From CAIWHR01 sp963809965 (lineage in GTDB: Bacteria; Pseudomonadota; Gammaproteobacteria; Burkholderiales; Casimicrobiaceae): a DNA stretch of 64,000 bases. Under the pieces are notes generated by a model, which had not been told where the DNA came from, made no database searches, and saw nothing but the letters and a program-made list of their open reading frames with translations. Shown piece after piece: positions 55,267-64,000 of the stretch. Position numbers and translations under genes: made by a program. How positions within the stretch are numbered: position 1 is the first letter of the stretch; each line of letters begins with the position of its first letter. Where the stretch lies: contig CAWELU010000049.1 in NCBI GenBank assembly GCA_963809965.1, forward strand, positions 90,936 to 154,935, given 5' to 3'.

Positions 55267-56613
55267 TCAGTGCAGCCCCGGAAGGATTCCCTTCATTCCG
55301 CGCAACATCTTCTGCATCCCGCCCTTGGCCACAATTTTCATCATCTTCTGGGTCTGCTCGAACTGGTTGAGCAGCTGGTTCACTTCCTGCACCGAAACGC
55401 CGGCGCCGCCGGCGATCCGCCGCTTGCGCGACGCCTTGAGGATTTCCGGCTTGGCGCGTTCGGTGGGCGTCATCGCATTGATGATTCCCTCGATGCGCGC
55501 CATCTTCCGCTCGTCCACGTTCGTTCCCTGCGCCGCGCGCGCGAGTTCCGCCGGAAGCTTGTCGAGCAGCCCCGAAAGCCCGCCCATCTTGCGCATCTGT
55601 ACGAACTGCGCCTTGAAGTCCTCGAGGTCGAAGCCCTTGCCCGACTTGACCTTCTTCGCGAGCTTCCGGGCTTCCTCGACGTCGATGCCCCGCTGCGCGT
55701 CCTCGATCAGCGTGAGGACGTCGCCCATGCCGAGGATCCGGGAGGCCATCCGCTCCGGATGGAACGCCTCGAGACCGTCGATCTTCTCGGAAACGCCGGC
55801 GAACTTGATCGGCGCCCCGGTCACCTGGCGCACGGACAAGGCTGCACCCCCGCGGGCGTCGCCATCGAGTTTGGTCAGGATCACCCCCGTGAGCGGCAGC
55901 GCCTCGCGGAACGCGCGCGCGGTATTGACGGCGTCCTGGCCCTGCATCGCATCGACGACAAAGAGGGTCTCGACCGGTGCCACGGCTGCGTTGAGCTCGG
56001 TCACCTCGCGCATCATGGCTTCGTCGATTGCCAGCCGGCCCGCTGTATCCACGATCAGCACGTCGTGGTAATGCCGGCGCGCCCAGTCGAGCGCGCCTTC
56101 CACGATCGCGACCGGCTGGTCGCCGGGCGCGGAAGGAAAGAAATCGCCTCCGACCTGCGTGGCCAGCATGCGCAACTGCTCGATTGCGGCGGGACGGTAG
56201 ACGTCGGCGGATACTAGCAACACCTTCTTCTTTTGCTCGCGCAGAAGGCGTGCAAGCTTGGCAGCGGTCGTCGTCTTGCCCGCACCCTGCAGCCCGGCGA
56301 GCAGGATGACCGCCGGTGGTTGCGTCGCCAGATTCAGCGGCGCCGCCGCTCCGCCCATCAGCGCCGCGAGCTCGCGGTGGACAATGCCGACGAGCGCCTG
56401 GCCCGGCGTCAGCGATCCGGCCACGTTCTCGCCGACGGCCTTTTCCTTGATTCGGGCGAGAAAGTCCTTGACGACGGGCAGCGCGACATCCGCTTCGAGC
56501 AGCGCCAGACGCACTTCCCGCAAGGCTTCCTCGATGTTGGCGTCGGTAAGCCGCGCCTCGCCGCGCAGCTGCTTGACGACGCGCCCCAGCCGTTGCGTGA
56601 GATTGTCGAACAT
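55267..56613 (-). CDS. ffh: Signal recognition particle protein Ffh
   Basis: The 448-residue SRP54 GTPase has an N domain (LTQRLGRVVKQLRGEARLTDANI), G domain with P-loop GLQGAGKTT (107-115), DTAGR, TKLDGDARGGAAL, and a Met-rich M domain (QTQKMMKIVAKGGMQKMLRGMKG). It binds 4.5S RNA and targets membrane proteins to FtsY. It is divergent to the CcsA-like gene. Confidence 0.97.
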   Translation of the reverse strand: MFDNLTQRLGRVVKQLRGEARLTDANIEEALREVRLALLEADVALPVVKDFLARIKEKAVGENVAGSLTPGQALVGIVHRELAALMGGAAAPLNLATQPPAVILLAGLQGAGKTTTAAKLARLLREQKKKVLLVSADVYRPAAIEQLRMLATQVGGDFFPSAPGDQPVAIVEGALDWARRHYHDVLIVDTAGRLAIDEAMMREVTELNAAVAPVETLFVVDAMQGQDAVNTARAFREALPLTGVILTKLDGDARGGAALSVRQVTGAPIKFAGVSEKIDGLEAFHPERMASRILGMGDVLTLIEDAQRGIDVEEARKLAKKVKSGKGFDLEDFKAQFVQMRKMGGLSGLLDKLPAELARAAQGTNVDERKMARIEGIINAMTPTERAKPEILKASRKRRIAGGAGVSVQEVNQLLNQFEQTQKMMKIVAKGGMQKMLRGMKGILPGLH

Positions 56614-56782
56614 CGTTGGCCTGGAATCTTCTGCGTCTCGCGCATGCCGCGAGAGGCGCCCGGGATCGACACGGTCGGACCGCCGCCGCCTCGCGCCCTA
56701 TGCCACGCGACCGGTTCGACAGTGCGCTGCGGTAAACTGCGTATGCGCGTCTCGACCCAGTGCACGAAACACACCGAAGGCG

Positions 56783-57601
56783 ATGATTTTACTCCACGTG
56801 GCCGACGCCGCCTTGTACGCGCTCGCGGCGTGGTCGGCGTGGCCGGCGCCAGCACGACCGGAAGCCGAGAGGAGCGCTGCGGTAGCGCGCTCGAAGGCCT
56901 TGGCCTGGCTTCTTCCGGCTGCATTGCTGCTGCATGGATGGCTCGCGTGGCAAGGCATCGCAAGGCCGGACGGTCTTGACCTCTCGCTCGCCAACGCCGT
57001 CTCCGTGGTCGCCGGTCTCGTCGCCACGGTCGCGTGGGGATCAGGGCTGCTGTCGACGTTGCCGGTGATCGGCACGGTCGTCCTCCCCGTCGCCGCCGTT
57101 GCCACGCTCCTCCCTCTGGTCCTGACCAACCCGCACCGCTTCGCCTACGCCGGGGAGTCGCTCGCGGCGGCGCACGTCGCCGTGGCGCTCGTTTCGTATG
57201 CGCTCTTCCTTGTGGCGGCGCTGCAGGCGCTCGTCCTCATGGGACTCGAGAAGCGCCTCCACCGCCGGCTCCTCGAACCGGGTTCCGCCGATCTGCCCCC
57301 GTTGCTCACGCTCGAGCGCTTCCTGTTTCGGCTGGTCGCGGCAGGCTTCGTGCTGCTCACATTGACGCTCGTCAGCGGGATGTTGTTCACCGAGCAACTG
57401 TTCGGCAAGCCATTCACGCTCACTCACAAGAGCGTGTTCTCGGCACTGGGCTGGCTCACGTTCGGCGCGCTGCTCTGGGGACGCTGGCGCTACGGATGGC
57501 GCGGCCGGGTCGCGCTGCGCTGGATCATCGCGGGCACCGTGTTCGTCTTCCTCGCCTACCTCGGCAGCAAGTTCGTGATCGAGGTGTTGCTCGGACGTTG
57601 A
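56783..57601 (+). CDS. CcsA/YpjD-like cytochrome c assembly-family membrane protein
   Basis: The 272-residue protein has eight or so hydrophobic helices and the family histidines and motif region, for example HVAVALVSYALFLVAALQAL, SGMLFTEQLFGKPFTLTHKSVFSALGW and YGWRGRVALRWIIAGTVFVFLAYLGSKFV. This matches the short CcsA/CcmC-like YpjD proteins that commonly lie next to ffh and corC in betaproteobacteria. Haem handling is implied by the family but not proven. The ATG at 56783 starts the first helix. Confidence 0.82.
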   Translation: MILLHVADAALYALAAWSAWPAPARPEAERSAAVARSKALAWLLPAALLLHGWLAWQGIARPDGLDLSLANAVSVVAGLVATVAWGSGLLSTLPVIGTVVLPVAAVATLLPLVLTNPHRFAYAGESLAAAHVAVALVSYALFLVAALQALVLMGLEKRLHRRLLEPGSADLPPLLTLERFLFRLVAAGFVLLTLTLVSGMLFTEQLFGKPFTLTHKSVFSALGWLTFGALLWGRWRYGWRGRVALRWIIAGTVFVFLAYLGSKFVIEVLLGR

Positions 57602-57616
57602 TCCCCGGCCTTTGCC

Positions 57617-58933
57617 ATGGACTCCATCCCGCTTGGCACGCTGGGCGTCGCCCTGGCCGTGCTGCTCGTGACCTCCGGTTTTTTCTCGATCGCCGAAACG
57701 GCGATGATGGCGGTCAATCGCTACCGCCTGCGGCACCGCGCGCATCGGGGCGAACGCGGGGCCAAGCTCGCGGTCGCACTCCTCGGCAAGACCGACACGC
57801 TGCTCGGCGTCATCCTGCTGGGCAACAACCTGATCAATGCCGGTGCGGCGACGTTGACGGCGGTGATCGCCGAGCGGCTGTTCGGCCAGGGAAAGCTCGC
57901 GCTCGCGCTGGGCACGCTGGCGGTGACCTTCCTTATCCTCGTATTCTCGGAAATCACGCCCAAGGTCATCGGCGCCGCGCACGCCGATCGCATTGCACCG
58001 GTGGTGAGCTATGCGCTCGGTCCGATGCTCCGCGTCGCCACGCCGGTCGTTTGGTTCGTCAACCTCTTTGTCCGCGGACTGCTCCGCTTGCTGCGGATCA
58101 AGCCGGCGAGCGACTCCGGATCGACGCTTACCCAGGAGGAGTTGCGCACGCTCGTGCTCGAGGGTCAGTACTTTCGCGGCAAGCATCGCGCCATGCTCGC
58201 CAACCTGCTCGACCTGGAGGCGGTGACTGTCAACGACGTGATGACGCCGCGCAACCACATCCATGCGCTCGACCTCGCCGCCAAGCCCGCCCTGATCGCG
58301 CAGCAGCTCGCGACGTCGTACCACGCGCGCCTCCCCGCGTACGAAGGCCAGCTCGACAACATCGTCGGCATCATCCATCTGAAGCACGTCGTCCCGCTGC
58401 AGCATACGGGGGACATAGGGCCGCAGGAGTTGCGTTCGATTCTGCGGCCCGCGTACTTCGTCCCTTCCGGCACTTCGCTGCTCGTCCAGTTGCAGCAGTT
58501 CCAGACAGATAGGGAGCGGCTGGGGCTCGTCGTCGACGAGTACGGCGAGCTCGTGGGCCTGGTCACGATCGAGGACATCATCGAGGAGATCATCGGCGAT
58601 TTCACCACGCAGGCGCCGGACGGTGCGGACTTGTACGGTCGCGCCCCCGACGGCAGTGTTGTCGTCGACGGCATGGCGGCACTGCGCACCCTCAACCGCA
58701 AGCTCGGTACGCAATTCCCGCTCGACGGACCGAAGACGCTCAACGGACTGGTCGTCGAACATCTGGGCGAGATTCCGGAAGCCGGCACCCGGACCGTGGT
58801 CGCCGGCCAGGCGCTGGAAATCCTGCAGACGCAGGACCGTGCCATAAAAGTCGTCCGGCTACTGGCTCCCGTCGGTCATGCCCAGAGCTCGCCTTTACAA
58901 AGCGGCGAGGGACGGGCATCATCGACCGGGTAA
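57617..58933 (+). CDS. CNNM/CorC-family transporter (DUF21-CBS-CorC)
   Basis: The 438-residue protein has a DUF21 membrane domain (LLVTSGFFSIAETAMMAVNRYRL, LGVILLGNNLINAGAATL, FSEITPKVIGAAHADRIAP), a CBS pair (VNDVMTPRNHIHALDL, RLGLVVDEYGELVGLVTIEDIIEEIIGD), and the C-terminal CorC/HlyC domain (VDGMAALRTLNRKLG). Members affect magnesium and cobalt transport; the name YtfL/CorB-type fits the domain order. It starts 16 bases after the CcsA-like gene. Confidence 0.88.
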   Translation: MDSIPLGTLGVALAVLLVTSGFFSIAETAMMAVNRYRLRHRAHRGERGAKLAVALLGKTDTLLGVILLGNNLINAGAATLTAVIAERLFGQGKLALALGTLAVTFLILVFSEITPKVIGAAHADRIAPVVSYALGPMLRVATPVVWFVNLFVRGLLRLLRIKPASDSGSTLTQEELRTLVLEGQYFRGKHRAMLANLLDLEAVTVNDVMTPRNHIHALDLAAKPALIAQQLATSYHARLPAYEGQLDNIVGIIHLKHVVPLQHTGDIGPQELRSILRPAYFVPSGTSLLVQLQQFQTDRERLGLVVDEYGELVGLVTIEDIIEEIIGDFTTQAPDGADLYGRAPDGSVVVDGMAALRTLNRKLGTQFPLDGPKTLNGLVVEHLGEIPEAGTRTVVAGQALEILQTQDRAIKVVRLLAPVGHAQSSPLQSGEGRASSTG

Positions 58934-59055
58934 GTTTTATGCGCTTGGAATACCACGCGAACGGGCTAGGACCCGCGGTGGAGGCACATAAATTGCTTGT
59001 AGCCAACGGATTGTTGTTTTCCTCCCCAAAAGGACCTGGTTAGGACGTTACTCCC

Positions 59056-60780
59056 ATGGCGACCCACGCAGCCTCGACGCGGAACATCAGCGGTCTCGCC
59101 CGCGCCATGGCGCAACACGGGGTGATGACCGAATACGAGGCCGAAACGCTGCACAACCAGGCGCAGCAGGCAGGCGTCACGTTCGTCGAGCAGGTGCTGT
59201 CCGGCAAGCGGATGTCGCCGGCGCAACTCGCCGTTTTCGCGTCGCGCACCTTTGGCGTCCCGGTGCTCGATATCTCGACCTTCGATCTCGACCAGATCCA
59301 GAAGGAGCATTTCGACGTCAAGATCGCGCAATCGCGGCGGGTTCTGCCGCTGTACAAGCGCGGGAACAAGCTCTTCGTCGCCACTTCCGACCCAGCGAAC
59401 CTTCAGGGTCTGGAGGAAGTCCGGTTCAAGACCAACCTCCTGGTCGAGCCGGTGGTCGTCGAGGACGACAAGCTCGCGGGCGCCATCGGCAAGATGGTCG
59501 AAGCCACGGGCGCGAGCCTGAGAGAGATCGTCGACGCCGAAGTGGGCCTCGATGTCGAGCTCAAGGAAGGCGGTCCGACGGCGCTCAGCGAAACGGAGAG
59601 CCAGGAGGTCGAGGACGCGCCCGTCGTCAAGTACATCCAGAAGATCCTGCTCGACGCGATCTCGTCCGGCGCGTCCGACATCCACTTCGAGCCCTACGAG
59701 AAGTTCTACCGGATCCGCTATCGCCTCGACGGCATCCTGATGGAGATCGTGCAGCCGCCGCTCGTCATCAAGGACAAGGTGGCGTCTCGGATCAAGATCA
59801 TCTCCAAGCTCGACATTTCCGAGAAGCGCGTGCCGCAGGACGGCCGGATGAAGATCGTGCTGTCGAAGAGCAAGGCGATCGACTTCCGCGTGAGCACGCT
59901 GCCGACGCTGTTCGGCGAGAAGATCGTGTTGCGTATCCTCGACTCGTCCGGCATCAAACTGGGCATCGAGGCGCTGGGCTACGAACCGGACCAGCAGGAG
60001 GCGCTGCTCCAAGCGATCGGGCGTCCGTACGGGATGATCCTCGTCACCGGACCGACGGGCAGCGGCAAGACGGTGTCGATGTACACCTGCCTCAACCTGC
60101 TGAACCAGCCGGGCGTCAACATCGCGACCGCCGAGGACCCGGCGGAAATCCAGCTGCCGGGCGTGAACCAGGTCAACGTCAACGAGAAGGCGGGGCTCAC
60201 GTTCGCGGCCGCGCTGCGCGCGTTCCTGCGCCAGGACCCGGACATCATCATGGTCGGCGAAATTCGCGACCTCGAGACGGCCGATATCGCGATCAAGGCG
60301 GCGCAGACCGGCCACCTCGTCCTGTCGACGCTGCATACGAACGACGCGCCATCGACACTCGTCCGGATGCTCAACATGGGTGTGGCGCCGTTCAACGTCG
60401 CGTCGTCGGTCATCATGATCACCGCGCAGCGGCTCGGGCGGAGGCTTTGTGCACACTGCCGGCAACCCGAGGAGATTCCGCCCGAAGCCCTCCTGCGAGC
60501 CGGCTTCGCCGAAGCCGACCTCGACGGATCCTGGCAGACGTACGGTCCGGTCGGGTGCGAGCACTGCAAAGGCACAGGGTACAAGGGCCGCGTCGGCATC
60601 TACCAGGTCATGCCGATCACCGACGACATGCGCCAGCTGATCATGCGCAACGGCAACTCCCTCGAAATCGCCGAGCAGGCGCGCCGCGAGGGTGTGCGCG
60701 ACCTTCGGCAATCGGGCCTCGTCAAGGTCAAGCAGGGCATCACCTCGCTCGAGGAAATCGAAGCCGTCACCAACGAGTGA
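59056..60780 (+). CDS. pilB: Type IV pilus assembly ATPase PilB
   Basis: The 574-residue ATPase has the MshEN-like N-domain (GLARAMAQHGVMTEYEAE), then SDIHFEPYEKFYRIRYRLDG, Walker A GPTGSGKTVS near residue 330, ASP-box like DPDIIMVGEIRDLETADIAIKAAQTGHLVLS, and zinc-site cysteines in CAHCRQ and CEHCKGTGYKGR. It drives pilus extension. pilC and pilD follow on the same strand. The preceding 122 bases held no clear promoter. Confidence 0.96.
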   Translation: MATHAASTRNISGLARAMAQHGVMTEYEAETLHNQAQQAGVTFVEQVLSGKRMSPAQLAVFASRTFGVPVLDISTFDLDQIQKEHFDVKIAQSRRVLPLYKRGNKLFVATSDPANLQGLEEVRFKTNLLVEPVVVEDDKLAGAIGKMVEATGASLREIVDAEVGLDVELKEGGPTALSETESQEVEDAPVVKYIQKILLDAISSGASDIHFEPYEKFYRIRYRLDGILMEIVQPPLVIKDKVASRIKIISKLDISEKRVPQDGRMKIVLSKSKAIDFRVSTLPTLFGEKIVLRILDSSGIKLGIEALGYEPDQQEALLQAIGRPYGMILVTGPTGSGKTVSMYTCLNLLNQPGVNIATAEDPAEIQLPGVNQVNVNEKAGLTFAAALRAFLRQDPDIIMVGEIRDLETADIAIKAAQTGHLVLSTLHTNDAPSTLVRMLNMGVAPFNVASSVIMITAQRLGRRLCAHCRQPEEIPPEALLRAGFAEADLDGSWQTYGPVGCEHCKGTGYKGRVGIYQVMPITDDMRQLIMRNGNSLEIAEQARREGVRDLRQSGLVKVKQGITSLEEIEAVTNE

Positions 60781-60801
60781 CCGTGCCACGAGGGTAAATC
60801 C

Positions 60802-62031
60802 ATGGCCACCGCCACCACCACAGCGCAGCGCAGGGATATCCGGGAATTCACCTACCTCTGGGAAGGTGTCGACCGCAATGGCAAGACGGTGCGAGGCGAG
60901 GTCCGGGCAGCGTCGGACACGGTCGTCACGACCAATCTGCGGCGCCAGGGCATTCGCGTCACCAAGGTCAAGCGGCAGTCCTATCGCGGCGGACGCCGGG
61001 TCAACGAGAAGGACATCACGTTCTTCACGCGCCAGCTGGCGACAATGCTCCGGGCCGGCGTCCCCCTGCTGCAGTCCTTCGACATCGTCGCCCGGGGACA
61101 CAGCAACGCCCGCTTTTCCCGACTCATGATGGACATCAAGGGCCGCATCGAGGCGGGGTCGAGCCTGTCGCAGGCGTTTCGAGAGCATCCGGTCCAGTTC
61201 GACACCTTGTACTGCAACCTCGTCGCCGCCGGCGAGGCTTCCGGCACGCTCGACGCGATCCTCGAGCGGCTCGCGACGTACAAGGAAAAGATCCTCGCGC
61301 TCAAGAGCAAGATCAAGTCGGCGCTCTTCTACCCGATGACCGTCATCGTCGTCGCGATCGTGGTGGTGTGGATCATCATGGTCTGGGTGATCCCGTCGTT
61401 CAAGCAGGTGTTCAGGAGCTTTGGCGCCGACCTGCCCGCCCCCACGCTGGTGGTGATTGCCATCTCGGATTTCTTCGTGACGTGGTGGTGGCTGATGTTC
61501 CTGGTCGTCGCGGGCGCCATATTCGCCTTTTTCGTGCTGATGCGCCGGTCGACGGCATTCCGGTACACGATCGACCGGCTTTCGCTCAAGTTGCCGGTGA
61601 TCGGCCAGATTCTCGAAAAGGCGACGATCGCCCGCTGGACGCGCACGCTTGCGACGATGTTCGCGGCTGGCGTGCCCCTCGTCGAATCGCTCGATGCCGT
61701 CGCGGGCGCCTCGGGCAATGCCCTGTACGTGACGGGCACCAAGCGCATCCAGACCGAGGTCAGCACGGGCACGAGCCTGACCAACGCGATGACCAACACG
61801 CGCCTCTTCCCGAACATGGTGCTGCAGATGACGCAGATCGGGGAGGAGTCCGGCTCGCTCGACGGAATGCTGACCAAGGTCGCCGAGTTCTACGAGCGCG
61901 AAGTCGACGACGCCGTTTCGGCGCTCGCGAGCCTGCTCGAGCCGATCATCATCGTCTTCCTCGGCATCGTGATCGGCGGTCTTGTCGTCGCGATGTATCT
62001 GCCGATATTCAAGCTCGGCGCCGTCATCTGA
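60802..62031 (+). CDS. pilC: Type IV pilus inner-membrane platform protein PilC
   Basis: The 409-residue protein has the two repeated GspF domains: FFTRQLATMLRAGVPLLQSFDIVARG and WTRTLATMFAAGVPLVESLDAVAGASG, each followed by a conserved EASGTLDAIL or EESGSLDGML helix and membrane segments (TVIVVAIVVVWIIMVWVIP, IIIVFLGIVIGGLVVAMYLPIF). It anchors the pilus motor. It begins 22 bases after pilB. Confidence 0.96.
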   Translation: MATATTTAQRRDIREFTYLWEGVDRNGKTVRGEVRAASDTVVTTNLRRQGIRVTKVKRQSYRGGRRVNEKDITFFTRQLATMLRAGVPLLQSFDIVARGHSNARFSRLMMDIKGRIEAGSSLSQAFREHPVQFDTLYCNLVAAGEASGTLDAILERLATYKEKILALKSKIKSALFYPMTVIVVAIVVVWIIMVWVIPSFKQVFRSFGADLPAPTLVVIAISDFFVTWWWLMFLVVAGAIFAFFVLMRRSTAFRYTIDRLSLKLPVIGQILEKATIARWTRTLATMFAAGVPLVESLDAVAGASGNALYVTGTKRIQTEVSTGTSLTNAMTNTRLFPNMVLQMTQIGEESGSLDGMLTKVAEFYEREVDDAVSALASLLEPIIIVFLGIVIGGLVVAMYLPIFKLGAVI

Positions 62032-62138
62032 AACGCGCACCCCGGGTGGCGACGAACGCAGAAGCGGCTCCGGCGTCGGGCGGACCGTACCGCCGCGTCG
62101 GGTGAGTTCATTGTGGTTCGCTTTGCGTTTGCGCACCG

Positions 62139-62972
62139 ATGCCGGATCCGATCTTTCTGACGCTGGTCGCGCTCCTGGTCGGACTGTGCGTCGGCAGTTT
62201 CGTCAATGTCGTGATCCATCGGTTGCCGAAAATGCTCGAGCGCGGCTGGGAAACGCAGTGCGCGGAACTGCGCGGCGAGGTACCGGCCGAGTCGCCGGCA
62301 TACAACCTGATCGTTCCCCGTTCCGCGTGCCCCGCGTGCGGGCACCGGATCACGGCCATGGAAAACATCCCCGTCGTTTCGTGGCTGACGTTGCGCGGAC
62401 ACTGTTCGGCCTGCAAGGCGCCGATTCCCATCCGATACCCGATCGTCGAAGCGCTCGGCGGCCTGCTCGCGGCCTATGCAATCTGGCGCTACGGAATCAC
62501 CCTGCGCGGCGTCGGCGCCTGCGTGTTGCTGTGGGCGCTGCTCGCGCTGACGATGATCGACGTCGACACCCAGCTGCTGCCGGACGATCTCACCCTGCCG
62601 CTGCTCTGGGCCGGACTCCTGTTCAACCTGGGCAACGTTTTCGCGCCCCTCTCCGACGCGGTCGTCGGGGCCGTTGCCGGGTACCTTTCGCTTTGGACCA
62701 TTTACTGGCTCTTCAAGCTTGTTCGCGGCAAGGAAGGGATGGGCTACGGCGACTTCAAGCTGCTCGCCGCCCTCGGCGCCTGGCTCGGCTGGCAGATGCT
62801 GCCGTTGATCGTGCTGCTCTCTTCGGTGGTTGGGGCGGTGATCGGCATTTCGCTGATCGTATTCAAGGGGCGCGACCACAGCGTCCCGATGCCGTTCGGA
62901 CCCTACCTCGCGATCGCGGGTGCGATCGCGCTTTTCTTCGGTCAGCCGCTCGCCAAGTTCTACCTGCCGTGA
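62139..62972 (+). CDS. pilD: Prepilin peptidase / N-methyltransferase PilD
   Basis: The 277-residue membrane enzyme has the N-terminal GSFVNVVIHRLP, the zinc-binding cysteines C64/C67 (CPACGH) and C89/C92 (CSACK), and the two catalytic aspartates in MIDVDTQLLPDDLTLPLLW and GMGYGDFKLLAALGAWLGW. It cleaves and methylates type IV prepilins. Its TGA overlaps the GTG of coaE. Confidence 0.96.
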   Translation: MPDPIFLTLVALLVGLCVGSFVNVVIHRLPKMLERGWETQCAELRGEVPAESPAYNLIVPRSACPACGHRITAMENIPVVSWLTLRGHCSACKAPIPIRYPIVEALGGLLAAYAIWRYGITLRGVGACVLLWALLALTMIDVDTQLLPDDLTLPLLWAGLLFNLGNVFAPLSDAVVGAVAGYLSLWTIYWLFKLVRGKEGMGYGDFKLLAALGAWLGWQMLPLIVLLSSVVGAVIGISLIVFKGRDHSVPMPFGPYLAIAGAIALFFGQPLAKFYLP

Positions 62973-63630
62973 CCTTCGTCGTCGGCCTCACCGGCGGTAT
63001 CGGCAGCGGAAAATCCGCTGTTGCCGATGCGTTCGCGGCGCTGGGCGTCGACGTGACAGACACCGACCGCCTGGCCCATGGCCTGACCGATCGCGGGCAA
63101 CCCGGCCATGTGGCGATCCTCGCCGAATTCGGACCGGCGTATTGCCACCCCGACGGGAGGCTCGATCGCGCCCGGTTGCGAGAGCTGGTCTTCGCCGACG
63201 ACGGCGCGCGAGCCCGCCTCGAGGCGATCCTGCATCCGCTGATCCGCGACGCGGCGCGCCGCGAGGTTGCGGGTTGGCGCAGTACCTACGGCTTGCTCGT
63301 CGTGCCGCTGCTGCTTGAACGCGGCGGACTATCCGGAGTTGTCGACCGCGTGCTGGTCGTCGACTGCGCCGAGGACGAACAGGTCCGTCGCGTCGTCGCG
63401 CGGAGCGGCCTCGCGGCGCCCGAGGTACGCGCGATCATGGCGACCCAGCTGCCGCGCGCCGAGCGTCTCGCGCGGGCCGACGACGTGCTCGACAACCGGG
63501 GCCGGTTGCGGCGATCACGCCACAGGTCGCCGCGCTCGACCGGCGTTATCGCACGCTCGCCGCCGTCGCCCCCAAGAGTCGCGCCGCCGCCCGATCGGGC
63601 CGCGCCACTTCGGGCAGAATGCGGGATTGA
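62969..63630 (+). CDS. coaE: Dephospho-CoA kinase, one frame shift
   Basis: The roughly 220-residue protein has P-loop GLTGGIGSGKSAVA near the N-terminus, DTDRLAHGLT, LEAILHPLIRDAARREVA and VPLLLERGG, LVVDCAEDEQVRRVVARSG, all typical of CoaE. It phosphorylates dephospho-CoA in the last step of CoA synthesis. Near 63498-63501 the frame moves by +2, best explained by one G lost from a run (NRGPVAAI), the only likely deletion among the breaks seen. The GTG start overlaps the pilD stop. Confidence 0.9.
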
Positions 63631-63655
63631 CACAGGCCTTCGCCACCCGCTCACC

Positions 63656-64000
63656 GTGATTCGCTACGAGCATCCGCTGAACGAGCGCATCCGCACCCTG
63701 ATGCGACTCGAGGACCTGTACCATCGCGCGCTGTATCCCGCCAAGATCGACGCGCCCGATCATCACGCGGCGCTGACCGCGTTGTTCGAGATCACCGACG
63801 TCGCGGGACGCGCGGACCTCAAGGACGGACATCCTGCAGGAGCTCGAGCGACAGAAACAGCTGCTCGCGCCGCTGCGGGGCAATCCGGCGATCGAAGCGC
63901 GCGTACTCGAGCCGTTGCTGGCGGAAATCGATCGGGCCGGGGCGGCGCTGCTCGCGCAGGCGGGCAAGGTCGGCGCGCACCTGCGCGACAACGAGTGGCT
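63656..64000 (+). CDS. zapD: Cell division protein ZapD, 5' part, one +1 shift
   Basis: The gene runs off the window. A GTG starts IRYEHPLNERIRTLMRLEDLYHRALYP, a clear ZapD N-terminus, followed by DHHAALTALFEITDVAGRADLK. An extra G near 63823 shifts the frame, after which ILQELERQKQLLAPLRGNP and LLAQAGKVGAHLRDNEWL continue the family sequence. ZapD crosslinks FtsZ filaments. The place after coaE is usual in betaproteobacteria. Confidence 0.9.
   Translation, partial: MIRYEHPLNERIRTLMRLEDLYHRALYPAKIDAPDHHAALTALFEITDVAGRADLKDGHPAGARATETAARAAAGQSGDRSARTRAVAGGNRSGRGGAARAGGQGRRAPARQRVA

Overview
The window reads as chromosome of a GC-rich betaproteobacterium (Rhodocyclales/Burkholderiales type), probably a facultative anaerobe that uses aromatic acids. 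This rests on gene content and order: a Thauera-type ATP-dependent benzoyl-CoA reductase operon beside an aerobic box operon, and the housekeeping clusters rpsP-rimM-trmD-rplS, pilB-pilC-pilD-coaE-zapD and rsmI-lppC-yraN-diaA-dolP. No rRNA, tRNA, insertion sequence, prophage or CRISPR array was seen.

Layout. 1-5.8 kb holds assorted metabolism: flavin reductase, Gfo/Idh oxidoreductase, a lipoprotein, a histidine phosphatase, and an HpcH-type aldolase coupled to a 2-hydroxyacid dehydrogenase. 5.9-13.9 kb (minus strand) is the anaerobic benzoyl-CoA operon had-oah-dch-bcrC-bcrB-bcrA-bcrD-ferredoxin. 14.1-19.95 kb (plus) diverges from it with korA-korB (2-oxoacid:ferredoxin oxidoreductase), a ferritin-like protein with a Lys/Ala/Pro-rich tail, a RidA-like protein, an SDR, a 117-bp tandem repeat and an arginase. 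20-29.4 kb (minus) has a lipoprotein and a thioesterase, then an import and activation block: DUF4863 protein, benzoate-CoA ligase, periplasmic binding protein, livHMGF-type transporter and alpha/beta hydrolase. 29.6-35.1 kb (plus) is boxR-boxC-boxB-boxA. 35.1-40.4 kb has two hemerythrin-like proteins around a SirB2-like membrane protein, nfeD-slipin, and hemN. 40.6-46.5 kb (minus) is urtABCDE. 46.7-64 kb is conserved housekeeping: rsmI, lppC, yraN, diaA, dolP-like, rfaE2, a J-like/RDD/TPR membrane protein, rplS-trmD-rimM-rpsP, ffh, a CcsA-like protein, a CorC-family protein, pilBCD, coaE and the start of zapD.

How the genes fit together. Benzoate would be imported by the Liv-type transporter and activated by the single ligase. 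Benzoyl-CoA would then go either to BoxA/BoxB epoxidation and BoxC ring opening when oxygen is present, or to BcrABCD reduction followed by Dch, Had and Oah without oxygen. KorAB and the ferredoxin are the likely electron source for the reductase. Matching regulatory signals are visible: a perfect FNR-type site (TTGAT-N4-ATCAA) between had and korA, a near-perfect one upstream of hemN, and a sigma-70-like promoter before boxR overlapping a TGCA motif. BoxR itself has the HTH plus shikimate-kinase-like architecture of BoxR/BzdR regulators.

Caution. About a dozen genes (aldolase, 2-hydroxyacid dehydrogenase, ferredoxin, ligase, boxR, boxC, boxB, boxA, nfeD, lppC, diaA, coaE, zapD) carry frameshifts. 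Nearly all are single-base insertions, often CTG read as CTTG, and they concentrate in boxCBA. They look like consensus errors rather than decay. Coordinates for these genes span the whole broken frame.
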